A stretch of DNA of 64,000 nucleotides from Daphnia pulex (lineage: Eukaryota; Arthropoda; Branchiopoda; Diplostraca; Daphniidae). Under the pieces are notes generated by a model, which had not been told where the DNA came from, ran no database searches, and saw only the letters and a program-made list of their open reading frames with translations. Of this stretch, positions 12,101 to 23,985 are shown one piece after another. The position numbers and the translations under genes were made by a program. The stretch lies in the NCBI RefSeq assembly GCF_021134715.1, contig NC_060027.1:62001-126000 (forward strand), given 5' to 3'. How positions within the stretch are numbered: the first letter of the stretch is position 1; the number at the start of each line of letters is the position of its first letter.

Positions 12101-13073
12101 TTTTAAGAAACACTAGAAATCAAATGATGAAAGGTAACGATGAACTTTGAGTCGATCGTTACCCTGCATGATAGATCGCTTGCCGTCTAGAATCACATTT
12201 GTAGAAAGGGATAAATCTTACAACAAATTGGTTCTTCACACCACGCTTTTTTTTCTGAGGATAAGAAAAAGTTGTTTGAAATATTTGGCAAATAAGTCCG
12301 TTCACATTTTTAGACTTTGTTACCCCGTTTTACCCCCTGTGGTATTTACCACTGTCCTGCTTCTGTGCCCAATTTATTCGGAAGCATAAAATCCCCTTTG
12401 AAATTTTTCTTTACCCGCTCAAAGCGAATACCTCTGGCTGTATCTGTGCCAGAGTAATTCAGAAGCATTTTTTCCCTCTTTAATCTAGATTTAGATTACG
12501 ACAACGAGACTGATATTTTGTTGGGTATAATCCCAAGAATGAATCATTATTCATTGTTGAGTGCATAAAATGGGTCGTGATTCCCTGATCTCAACCATGA
12601 CGAGATCTCCTTCTGGATATTTTTCACCGCGTCAATACTATTCGGCACTGTCAACGTATTTTTTCGGCTCTTTCGGTTTCTTAAAATGAAGAATTTTGGG
12701 TGGTCCCGTTTCCCCTTGACTTAATTTTAACCCCTGAAATTAAAAAATGATTTCAACAAGTGAAATAAATATTATATGTGTTTGTGCACATCATGCGTTG
12801 TCTTCCTGAAATTGCCCTTTGGCTCTCCATGTACTTTCAATTGATTTTCAAGTACCTATTAGGAGAAAGCTTAAAAAATGCAGAACTATTTCGAAAGTTT
12901 AATCCTCGAGCTTTCGACCGGCGAAGTCCAGTCTTTACTGCCATGTTCCAATTTTTCGACTCAAACACCATCAACATGTTGGTTTGGTCTCATTTTAACT
13001 CCCTTTGCATCGCTGCAAAAATAGTTCGAAAGCATACTCTTTTGTTAATCTAGATTTAGATTACAAGACCTTG

Positions 13074-14130
13074 AGTTCCAATCAAATTGATTGGAACTAC
13101 CTGAGTTTGTGCTTGTTACTTAATTTAAACCTTGTTCATGACGAATCGATTGTCATCTGGAATCCATTTTTAACCAACGAGACTTGAATGTTCAAGTAAA
13201 GCTTGATAAACTGATTTTTTCTGAACTGGAATGGGCATGAATTATGCACAATTCATGTTTTTGAATAATATTGTAAGATATTTCAGAAGTAGGATAATCC
13301 CTTTGTTTCCCCATAGATTCCCAATCCCCTAATCCCAAAGCTCGACCATGACGAGAATTTCTTCTATTTTCCGCACTTGCGAAAAAGTGAATTATGAAAC
13401 TGTAATTTTTCTGCCTGTAAATGTAGTATTAACATTTCTCACATTTTCTCTGGTCTCTCAAGCAAAGCTTGCTAAACTGATATTTTGCAAACCCCTTACC
13501 CTCCCTCAAATCTCAACCATGACGAGATCTCCTTCTGGATATTTTTGACGGCTTCAATACTGATCGGCACTATCAACGTGAGTTTCCTGTTTCTGTATCG
13601 AGGTACTGCATTCCTCCTAATACTCATTAATTTTTAATGATCCGATCCTGTCAGAAAATACTCACGAGTACGTTTCCCATGTATATGAGAAACGTACTCA
13701 AAACAATTGAACGCCCTCGGACATTCATTTAAATCGTCCTTGTCCACTTCGTTAATTCAAAGAAAATTTGAGTTTGTACCATTTTCTTTAGTGAACGACG
13801 CGTTAACTTTGACAAAGATGTTTGGTTTTTCTTTGGGAACTGTGGTACAATTTTTAACTAACCAGCTGAACCAATGAATGTTCAAGCAAAGTTTCACCAG
13901 GTTGCTGTTGCATAAACCTGGTGACCATCGACTGTTCCTTTTTTTGTTTAAAAAGCATATCCCACTAGTTACGTTCCTAAAATTAAATTCCTCAGCATTG
14001 ACCCAATATTTCGAAACCCCAATGAAAATAAATCAATAAACTCGAAAGATCAAATCTCCTCTGTATAAAAAAGGATAATAGACCGTTTCTAAACACGGAC
14101 TGAAAAACTTCCGTCGAATTATTAATTCGA
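13074..14130. repeat. Further perfect hairpins toward the right end of the arm
   Basis: A 12-bp stem around one base lies at 13074-13098. An 11-bp stem (GAGTACGTTTC) pairs 13666-13676 with 13689-13699. A 9-bp stem (CACCAGGTT) pairs 13895-13903 with 13915-13923. TCGAATTATTAATTCGA at 14114-14130 is palindromic around one base. Confidence 0.75.
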
Positions 14131-14360
14131 AAATGCTGTAGTTCTTTTACAAGTATAACTGGTAGTTGAACAGATGAAGTCATTTGTAAACGTCTCCACT
14201 TGATCAACTACACAGCAAGATGTAAAAGAACTAAAGGCTCAAGTCTACATCTGCAATTGGTCGAGTGAGCTCTGTTTGGCTACCCACTCGGCCAACTGAA
14301 GAAGGTAGACTGACGAAACACTGATGGACGACCAGCATTTAAAAGGGAAAATCTGGACTG

Positions 14361-15590
14361 GGAGGAAGAGAAGCAAGGGTAAGTTCAAGGTTGAGGGTGG
14401 TAGTGATTAGGGCGAGGTCGTTGGTCCTGTTCCAGGAACACAAGGTCGGCATTAGCAGATAAGATAGTCAGTTGGAGGTCTACATGGCTTCCCCCTTCCC
14501 CCTCTTAATAAAAGACAATAGAAGATGTGCCTTGAGAAAATTTTAAGGATTTAAAGAAAAAAAAAGAATAGAAAGAAAAGAATTAACCAGTACAAAAAAA
14601 TAAAACCCCTATTTCTTTCATTCAAAGAAAAAAAATTCAATTAGGCCCAGACTGTTTAAAAAAGTTTTTAAATATTTCTACAATCAAAAAATCAAAAATA
14701 AATTATTAAAGTATTTAAAGCTCTTCTACGATGTTGCAAGGAAAAGTCCGAAATCACAGCATGGAATGTACCCTGCAAAAAAAAATAAATCAGTATCAAC
14801 TTTTGCAATAAAAAAAATAAATTTGTAAGATAACTAACTCGTCACTATACTATAATTTCTGGCAATCGCAGCCAAATCTTAAATTGATATCAAGTAAAAT
14901 AAGCTGAGTTAAATGTTAAGATCAAAACGAGCTGTGAAATAGTCAAATTTTGTCCAGCCTAACTCAATCGTTAAAGTTTGCTTTATGAAAAATTATTACG
15001 ATGAACAAGATAACATGAAGAAATATCTTAAAACATAATCTATTGCAAAAAGAACTATTAAATACAGTGTAAGAATGCTAGTCTAGAAGCAGATAATAAA
15101 ATGCAAGACAATCAGTAACAAAGGAAATACCTTTCTATTCTACCGATCTTGAAAAAGTATTCCAAGTTGGACCTCTCCAATTAACCAGTTCCAGCACAAC
15201 CTCATCTTCACACCCGGACCTGTAAAATAAGAGCAAAACTATTGATTAAGAAGAAATTAACGTTAAATAATGACAAAAGAATTTCGGCAACCGGCGTTTT
15301 CCAACGGTTTTTTTGGGTGTGTACAATTAACTTGCCTCAATTTCCCCTAAGACTGAGATTTCTGCCTCCCAAATGCACTAAATTGATACAAAGATAAAAA
15401 CAAACGATAAAATGAGTATTTAACAATGAAATTGTTCTTGTCAAAATAATTCGGTACCAGAAAATCTCGGCTTGACTGATGGCGTCGCCTCGCTGACATG
15501 AGGCGTCCAACGCGATAGACGCAGTTGCTTGCAGACGGATGTATCACAGCGCTTTTCGGCTTTCATTTGTTTGACAGAAACCGGATGTGG
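14361..15590. other. Gene-poor interval with one possible minus-strand exon
   Basis: No firm gene. On the minus strand a splice-bounded segment at about 15220-15131 is preceded by an ATTTTACAG acceptor. It reads CEDEVVLELVNWRGPTWNTF and then stops. An upstream open segment (15547-15347) could belong to the same transcript, but the joining phase is not settled and I do not recognise the product. The rest is AT-rich with poly(A)/poly(T) runs. Confidence 0.25.
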
Positions 15591-16120
15591 TGGTATGGAT
15601 TTCCCAAATATTTTATCAATAGTTCGTTTTAAACATTCGATTATGAGAAAGGAAATTAGATAGCTTTATAATAAAAAATTTCATAGTTATTTTACTTGTT
15701 TAGAATTTAAAAAAAAAGATAAAAAAAGTTTTATGACAGCGAACAAGTGGCACCCCTGGCTGTCATTCCAGAAACTTCAAATTTCAAAAGAAAAAAAATT
15801 CCCATTGGGTTTTTCCTACGAAACGCGCACACAGCTTAATGTGTCGGCAGAGTGAATGTTAAGACCGTCAAAAATCCAACAGGGGAATTGAGCTTAATGT
15901 TTCTTGTAGTTTTTTTGCAGGTCCACCCTGGAGAACTTTTTACGGTGGATAATTAAAACGACCTTGCAGATTTCCAAGTCGAGTGCAAACCTACACAAAA
16001 AAGTGATCTCCATACACACATATACACTACACAATGCATTCTATTTTGCGTTCCATCGTTAACCATTTTTTTTTTACACCCGACTGGGCGTTGCTACAAC
16101 AAAGCGCATACACATTCCGC

Positions 16121-18295
16121 TCAAGGGAAAATATCTTCCTCCAACAGAAAACCGGTGAAATGGGTCATCGGGCGCAATGGATCGCTGTAAAGTGTTCCAT
16201 TCACGTCGGCAATGAAAACTCGGATCGTGTCGCTTTCCTCCAGATGCAGAACGAACGGAATGGCCGCAGTGCCGTGATTGGCCGGTCCTCCGACTGGCCC
16301 TCCGGAACCGATCAGTTCCTTAGTTAATTGATCGTTTTTGTAAATGTTGATGACCATGTCATTGAAGCCAGCCAAATCGACTCCGGAGAACCCAAATACA
16401 TAAGTGCCCGGTCTGGGGGCCGTGAACAATCCAGTTGTGACATTCATGGCGGTCCCGTTCATCAGTTTCATCACATCGTATCCGATGAGCGTGTCGGCCG
16501 TTGCGGCTGTCAAATTCTTGGTGCTCTGGGCGTAGAATGCAATGGGCTCAGTTTTGACATCGACGTAGCCGATCTGCGTTTCCTTGACGTCTTGACCTGA
16601 AACATTTTTCATTGTCTATTTATAATTTAATTCTTGGAATTGATTAATTGCTGGTTGTTGTATAACCTAATGAGAAATCGCAGTAGACGAGCTGGACTTT
16701 TTTGCCTTTGCGGACGGGGTGGAGCCCTTTCAGAACGTGACCAATTCTCCACAAATCCGTGCACGACGTTGGAATCGGAAGGTCGGCGCTCGATTTCCCG
16801 ACGCACTCCAACTTGCCCAGGGTGTGGCTGCCACCGTTGTAGCTCGTTTTGCCGAAATTCAATTGCGTCACGGGCAGTATCTCTTTCAAGGTAATTTCTC
16901 CTGTATACGCACACACAATCAGACATATAACAACAATAGAGACATTCACTATGGTCAACAATCAATTCGATCGGAAATTTCTAGATATACCATTGTCTGA
17001 GAGCGAGACGGCCACGTTGGCATCGCAGTTGCATTTCAGATCGGCGCGGATGCAATTGCCGTCGATACCGCACTGGCACGTGTGTGCGGTCGCATCGGCA
17101 CCAGACCAAAAGTTTCGCTTTTCTCCGTTGATGTCATTCCACCAGGCGTAATCAACGTTATTCAACGTGAAAGGCGCTCCGACACAATTCACCTATACAT
17201 ATTATAATAGAATAAAGCCAACCCCCACCAAAATGTATTATAAATACATCTCTGTTTGGAGCGAATATTATTATTAGACAGTGTGGCGGGGTGTGATGCG
17301 GGCCTCAGGGCATGAATCAAAAAGTGAATAACAAATCCCGTCGATGACAGGATGATTGATATTATGTAGGATAGAAGGTGGGGGCTCCGCGGGCTCGTTA
17401 TAATAAGGAACTGATGACGTATACGTACTTGAATGGATTGGTAACATTCGGATGAAATCTCGGCTAAGGCCCTCAACTGCCGGATGGTTGCGTTCGTGTA
17501 GACGATCGGCCTTGAGTAACAGCCGGCTTCGGGACACTTTGGAATGGAAATGGTCGATTCGCTATTGTGCCCCACGGCCGTGATTCCTGTTACATTAGAC
17601 ATATATACATTCAAAAGTGCTGTTTTTTCGCTTGACATCTTATTTGATATATATCGATCGTTATCAGCCGATACAACTTCAAGTTTTATTATCTGACCTG
17701 TTGTCATGTCGCAGTAGACGTAAATGGAGCCGTCGCCGATTCCCAGTCCATCGGGATCGATCCAGTACATGCCAGAGTCTTTGTATTCCGGCAGGCCGCT
17801 GTCCAGAGCTTCTTGACACGACCTCGGAGAGAAATTAACCGGTGCAACAGCAACAGCCGCCGCTTTCGCCAGCAGCGGAACGATCGATTCATCCAGTCGG
17901 CTGATTTGTTGTTTCAGCCAAACGATTTCATTGGCGGCATTAGCAAGTCGCAATTCTTGATCGACAAGTTTGGCTTCCATTCCATCAAGTCGGGACAGGA
18001 GCAACGCCTCCTGCACATTATCCCGCCAAAAAAAATTCAGAGTATAATTCGATGCTGCATAAATGTTATAATAAATGAAACCAGTTTGGCGCTCTTATAA
18101 TGGCGTTATCTTTTAATATATGTATAGTTCTATTGTGAAAATGAAATACATCAATGTCTTGCCTACATTTTCACGGTGGATGATGGACTGGATTATTTCT
18201 TGCTGGGCATCAGCAGCACTCGACGACGACGCAATAATCAGAACGGCACTCGACAAGAGAATTAGAAAACGCTGCTGCTGGAAGGACGACATCAT
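16121..18295 (-). CDS. Secreted fibrinogen-like / C1q-domain protein
   Basis: Six exons: 18295-18167, 18010-17698, 17586-17429, 17192-16991, 16900-16667 and 16596-16121 (503 residues; phases 0,1,0,1,1). The N-terminus MMSSFQQQRFLILLSSAVLI is a signal peptide. Residues about 45-85 form a heptad-rich coiled coil (LDGMEAKLVDQELRLANAAN). A cysteine-containing module follows, with SCQEALDSGLPEYKDSGMYW and YVYCDMTTG, the pattern at the start of fibrinogen-like or collagen C-propeptide-like domains. A Cys-rich stretch, TCQCGIDGNCIRADLKCNCD, is reminiscent of the fibrinogen-like region of contactin-associated proteins. The last 150 residues form a C1q/TNF-like beta-sandwich (TGLFTAPRPGTYVFGFSGVD; end FTGFLLEEDIFP). 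No collagen Gly-X-Y repeats are seen, so trimerisation would rely on the coiled coil and C1q head. Likely an extracellular lectin-like or structural protein; the ligand is unknown. Confidence 0.85.
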
Positions 18296-18599
18296 TTCGG
18301 GACGGTCGATTAAGAGTTATTCCGTGTATTGGAAAAATTGCGGCCAGACTGAGTGCTGGTAGGACATCGGGATTTGACGGACCGTGTTTGGGAATATAAA
18401 ATATCGATCAACCATAGATAAGAGAGAAATGCATCAAATAGGCCAATAGTCACGAGTAATGTCAAACATTTGCGTCGGCGAGATGAAAAACGCACCGACC
18501 GAAAAAGGACTTTCCTTTTAGATCAAAACCGACGTCCATTATATAAAACCCACTCAAGTCATTTGGTCCCGATAACAGCAAGCATCTGAAACTAGAACT

Positions 18600-20700
18600 G
18601 CTGGACGATGATGTGAAAAAGACCGGCAAAGTTATAAAACGTCAATGATTGGATGGGAAATTTGACATTTGAATTTCCCGCCTATTATTACAATTGAGGA
18701 ACGAAATATTTAGACTTGGTAATGCCATTAATGTGTATATAGTGTTATTACACTCAAATCGTGACCACAATAACGAGATAATGTGCATTGCAATGGGAGT
18801 GGTATAGCTAAAACAAACTTTTTTCGAAATGTTGTACATTGAAGAAAATTTTATCTACCCGGGACACATTTGATTGCCGTTCGTTTTTCTTTTTCCCAGC
18901 GTGATTATAGACTCTCTATATATAACTATAAAAGACTCGTTTAAAACGTCCACGTTATCTATTAGACGCGAGATTAAATTCGGCATGATGTGGTCAAACG
19001 GTACAAACCGATTGTGTATAGAGCGCGGGAAATTCGAAAATTTAATATCCGCCGTGGCCTAGATTACACACCAGCAGCAGCAGCAGAGATTGAAAATAGA
19101 TTTTTACTATAGTAGATCTATCTAGTCATGCCGACACACGTGTTGTATTTTTCGGCCGTCTTATAAGGTCATCCAGTTTTCTGTTTCTCGCAACAATTAC
19201 ACTGTTTTTCTTTGTTTCAAATGGACCACAATTTTTATTTCTCCTGGTATATTATTTTTAGGTCCATGGCCAACACCTTTTTTTCTTTGCCTCAACCAGA
19301 AATGCTGCTGTGCTGCCTATACAATAAATGATCATCTGGATTGACTGTTTAACGGTTGTCACGAACACAGGAATGCAGTCCATTAACCATTAGCCAGTTA
19401 TACTTCGTGTTATTTTTTTTCCTAATTATTTAAACTGTTACTTGGTTTGTTTGTTTGTTTTTGTAAATATCTAGAATAACATTCTAGTTTATTTCTTTTC
19501 TCAAGAAAAGAAAAAAAAAATCAGAACAGAATCGGGTTGTTGTTTCTCCTGATTTCAATCAATTTCAACTGCTGAAATGCAGCCACGTCATTGCCAGTCA
19601 GACCCCCCCAAGGTCTCCATCGAACAGACGAGAAATAGAAATTCGACGAAAAAAGAGTTGGGAAAAAATTCCGGTCTCATTTTCTTAGATATAAAGTTGG
19701 GGGGAAAAAAAGTTGTTGCTGCTGTTGGGCGCGGTCATGGCCACTCTCGCCCAGGTGAAACATTTTTGATTTAAATATCAGTTGGTTTTTTCGTCCTCCT
19801 CCTCGACCAACATATTTGCAGCTGTGACTGCTCTATAGACATTGTGTGTACACCTTTTCGAATGCTGGACTCGACCTTATTCGTGTTTCTCTGACAAAAA
19901 TTAATTGAAAAATGTCAAACGAAACAAAAGGACGAGGGATATTCGATGGCGACTCTCTTATATTGGCCGATTGTTCGCCAAAAAACTTGTTGTTTCGGTT
20001 GAACAGGTTTCGATCGCTTTTGTATTCACTCGGCGTTTCGATTCGCAGCAGCGATATTTAAATCGCCAAATATAGACTGGCCGAAATGAAAAGGCATTTT
20101 GTCATCATCATCGTGTCGTCATAATAGCAAGTTTTGTTTTAACGTGACGGTTTATATCGTCCATTTCGAAATTGAAAATGATTTAATCAAAGGTCTCTAT
20201 TGTTATTGAACGGTTTGGATTGGGGTCGATTTTTATCATTTCTATATCGATATCTAATTATTTAAATTAGCATGACTAATTAGAATACTAATGTCGTCTG
20301 CTTTTGTTTTCGTTTCACTTGTAAGTTTAGAGAAAGCATGCGAAAAGAGGGTAGACCACAGTTCAAGACTTCAAGATTAAAAAGAAAATGGTACGTTCCG
20401 GTACATTCACTTTGACGGAAACGTGGCTGCACAAAAAAGTAGGGTCCCAACAAATTAAAATTACAAAAATGTGGTGGCCATGTCAACTCTGGTCACATCT
20501 ATTAGAAGAGAACTATGTAAAACACACACTCCATGCTTTTTATAGAACTAAAAATGCATATGGAAAGATAATGGGAGCTTAAATGGAAGATGAATCTGTT
20601 CCAATTTAGTGAAATGGTATTTCCTGACTAGAAACTATGTGCTGTAAGCCCCCTGTTTGATGCAGTTTGCTTCCACTTAGTATTTATTTAACTTTTTTCT
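18600..20700. other. Gene-poor interval
   Basis: No supported coding region. It holds short simple repeats (CAG repeats near 19075, TTTG repeats near 19445) and AT-rich sequence. A TATATAAAA string near 18542 on the plus strand has no convincing gene behind it. Confidence 0.4.
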
Positions 20701-20708
20701 TTGTGCAG

Positions 20709-21084
20709 ATTTGAGAACTAAGCCGGCCATCATAGCCACAAGATGTTTGCAGTTGTTGCTTGTGCTAATATTGACCTGTCATTTTACGGCTAGTGACTAT
20801 TCACAACCTATAACCTTCACTTTGGGTAATAATTTTCGTTACTTTTAATAACATGTGACCTGATAGATGTTTTTGTGTTGCAAAAGTATTATGTGTAAAC
20901 CTACTTCAATTCCCTTGTTTATTAAATATCAGGGTTTATTCATTATCTTATTTTCAACTTTTCCTACTTAGCCTATACATGTTGTCAATATTTTTTCGTA
21001 ATCCAATTTTTATTTTTCATCTAGATAAACAGCATCCCGTTGGATTGGAGGAGGAACTGCCGATGTCGATCGAGTTCTTCTCCT
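20709..21084 (+). pseudogene. Two orphan exons of an interrupted secreted or membrane protein
   Basis: Exon 20709-20825 (acceptor TTTGTGCAG, donor GGTAATA) reads through a hydrophobic signal-like stretch, CLQLLLVLILTCHFTAS, followed by DYSQPITFTL. A phase-compatible exon from 21025 (acceptor CATCTAG) continues DKQHPVGLEEELPMSIEFF and then hits a stop exactly where homology to the interspersed repeat element begins (about 21083). No in-frame ATG is present, so at least one upstream exon is missing or unseen. The reading is that a repeat insertion truncated a gene for a secreted or single-pass protein. The family is not certain. Confidence 0.35.
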
Positions 21085-21240
21085 TTCTTTAAATGTCCTC
21101 GTGTACGCCCATGTGAGTGTGGGTGTATTCACGAGGACCTCCATTTTCCTATCCTGATGCCTGTGGTGGATCCTCAACTTTTCAGCGGATGGAGTACCTG
21201 CGGATGCCGTATTTCCCTGACTTAAAGGTATAGGAATAGA
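21083..21240 (+). repeat. Third, partial copy of the inverted-repeat element
   Basis: Similarity to 9461-9625 starts at TTCTTTAAATGTCCTCGTG and ends near CTTAAAGGTA. The hairpin stem GTCCTCGTG/CACGAGGAC at 21095-21103 and 21130-21138 is perfect. This places the element outside the 1.7-14.4 kb block and supports a dispersed family. Confidence 0.75.
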
Positions 21241-23985
21241 ATCTATCTATTCTTCCTCTTTGTCTATTTGGCTGCGTTGATTATAAATCGTTAGATATAG
21301 TAGGGAGTCTGATTATTCCCCGAGCTAGGCGATTATAACTGCAATTGTATTCTCTTTCACCGGTATTTGTTGATTCAGTCAGGGTAAATTTCATCTCGTA
21401 ATTTGTAGAACGACTGCTATAGACCAGGTCTGGTTTTGTACCTCGCAACTTTGTCTGTGGGTTTAAACAATAGTAAATTATAAATGATTTGAACTTTAAA
21501 AATTCGAAACAAAGTGCAGCTAGAAAATTAAAAGACCTACCTGCTCGTAGGACTGGGCAGTCGATGTCTATACAAAGTAGTCGAAATCAATTCGTGCCTG
21601 TAGTCTAATCACGTCTAATAGAGAGAACTGGCCTTATCACGGTCCACTTGTATACACACGATATCACAGCAGCTATCGGCTCTCAAAGTTTCTGATGAGA
21701 AACAAGTTTCCGTCAATTATTTCAATCCTGGTTCAATCAGCTGATAGGCAAAAACACGGACAACACGAGCGTGAATTGATAGACCCTGGGGCCATTAACG
21801 ATCGATTCAATTGGAGAAAAACCGAAAAAAAAAGACACGCTCGCTCACGGTTATACGCGCAGCACCTGTGAGGGCAGCAGCACACATACCACACACAGCA
21901 GCAGCAGTGGCGGCCACACACTCGTCGGATTAAAAATTGGAATTTGTGAAATCGGGGGGGGGAGCTATATAACAAACCAGCGCGTAGAAAATGAAATTCT
22001 CAGATGAAATTCCTATAATAGAAGAAGAAGAAAATGCGCAGCAGCAGATGGAAATTTCGAAATGAATCCACACATTCCTGTATAATATACGGGAATGATG
22101 CCGGTCACGCCCAATGTTTATAAAGACCAACATCACGCCACAAGTCTCTCTCCTATAGACGCGTTGCAGAGTCGCGATACAAATCGTGAACAAGCGCATA
22201 ACCCGCCGTCCAGCAGCAGCAGCAGACCGGATCTCTCTTTAGATTCGTCTGTCATTGTATAGAGCCGCAAGATTAGCATTGGCGATAGGCGTTTGTTAAT
22301 TGCTTTCAATGGGTATAAAACCGGCCTCCTTTGCTGGGCAAAAATAGAAAACGACGACGGGCGGCTGTGCTGATCGCCGTTTGATTCTCTGTGACGTCAC
22401 CATCGATCAAAGAGCATTGCTAAAATGCAAAGACCTTGCGCCATTGCAGCAGCAGCAGCAAAAAAACGACATTCTTGGGCATATTCAATTGAGGTCACAC
22501 CATTAGGGACGGTGTATAAGATATTCAAATATATAACTCTCTTGTATCTTGGCCGAGTTGCCTGATGCCAATCACGGACATCTTATTCACGTTTCTTCCA
22601 TAAATCTTTGTGTTGTAATTTAAGCCAACGGAAGTTGAGAAACACATTTAACCCGTCACAAGACAAACAATATTTGAAAAATGTCAAAATTGTCGAGTCA
22701 TTTCTTATAGGAGAACCGAAACTAATACCTTAATTGGATTGCGTTATTATTATGAGGTTGAATGGGGGAGAGGGGAGTTGTTCGCACAACAATTCCTTCA
22801 TTATAATCGTATAGCCAGCTATAAATAAATGTCCAATAATGATTTCCCATCATGCCATGACTATTCATACCTGTTAAAACTCACGAATTTAACGATTCTA
22901 TATTTTTCGCAGATTGATCGCCAATTATTCCGCAACCATCACGAAGTGCGTCCCGCCAAAAAATCCAGCCGATTCAATTTCGTGCCCAACAACTCGTGTC
23001 GTTGGGCATTGGGCGACAAATGTCAAAGGAAATGACACACAACAATAAAAGCCGAGCACAAGTTTTGTTTCGAGGCTATCAGAGTAACACGAGACACGAC
23101 AGGTAATAACAGCAGAGTGGACGACATTCCGTTACATTTCGGTGGGATTCCAGTTTTTTCACGATTTTCCAATTTCATTCCTGGAATAGCGCCACCACCA
23201 GCCCCAAGGGCGTTAATGCAATAATTACAATAAACTTGCGAAATGGTTATGCCCCTTAAAAAAATCACACGAAACGACTGTTGTAATATCGTTACGATAT
23301 TACCGGGCCATTTGCTGCACAATCAATTCCCCCTTAACCCTCCCCTATCCCCAGTTAACCTCCAGCAATTGCCTTTTTTAGAGGAAAAGTTAATGGCATA
23401 TTTACCTTATTGGTTGTAATGGCAATTGGGTCGATTGGCGGTACAATTTCCTGGCCAAAAAGACACGCAAATCTATTCTAAAGTAGAGTGTGAAATAACC
23501 AACAAAACTAACAATTTCTTCTTTTATGTTTTTATTTATGTTTGACTGGGCCAGGCCAGGCCAGGATCACGTGCAGCAAGTGAAACTACAAAAAGGGGCG
23601 CGGGCAAGCCAGAAAGAAACGGTGAAGTGGATATAGCATTGAAATGGAGACTAGAAGAAAAAACAAACCAAAACTTGATTTAGTATGTTGTATAAAACAA
23701 GCCGGCCAACGCCAACTGTGCACCACCTCAAGGGGAAATTGACGAACGTAAAAAGAGACCGGAACGTTCGAGTGTTGGCCCAGTGTCTCGCCGACTTTTC
23801 ACTGGTTCGAACGCAGCAGAACGCCCGTTCCATCCGCGGAAAATATTATCAAAACAAGGACACGCCCAGCTGTTGTTCCCCTTTTTGGACTGGGCCGATC
23901 GGGCCACCGGTGATCGTTTCAAGTGATCGGTGCGTCGTTTACTTGTTAAAAAAGTGTTGAATTGATAATCACCGACCGATCAAAT
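21241..23985. other. Upstream region of the otopetrin gene
   Basis: No supported coding exon. Features include CAG-repeat tracts (near 21897 and 22210), a TATAAAA with a GC-rich flank at about 22314-22320 on the plus strand, and a TGACGTCA CRE-like palindrome near 22391. These could belong to a promoter and 5' untranslated exons of the gene starting at 23986, but no transcript start can be fixed. Confidence 0.35.

Larger units (their letters stand above)
9390..14360. repeat. Right arm of the large inverted repeat, with internal duplications
   Basis: This arm contains the reverse complement of most of the left arm plus extra duplicated pieces. For example 9818-9895 recurs at 12658-12735, the 9628-9670 stretch recurs at about 12915, and the text at 11226-11275 recurs at about 13595. 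Copies are in the same orientation within the arm, so it grew by internal duplication or nested insertion. No coding sequence with a recognisable domain was found; the longest open frames are 80-96 codons. Origin as a mobile element is inferred from copy number and structure. Confidence 0.75.
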
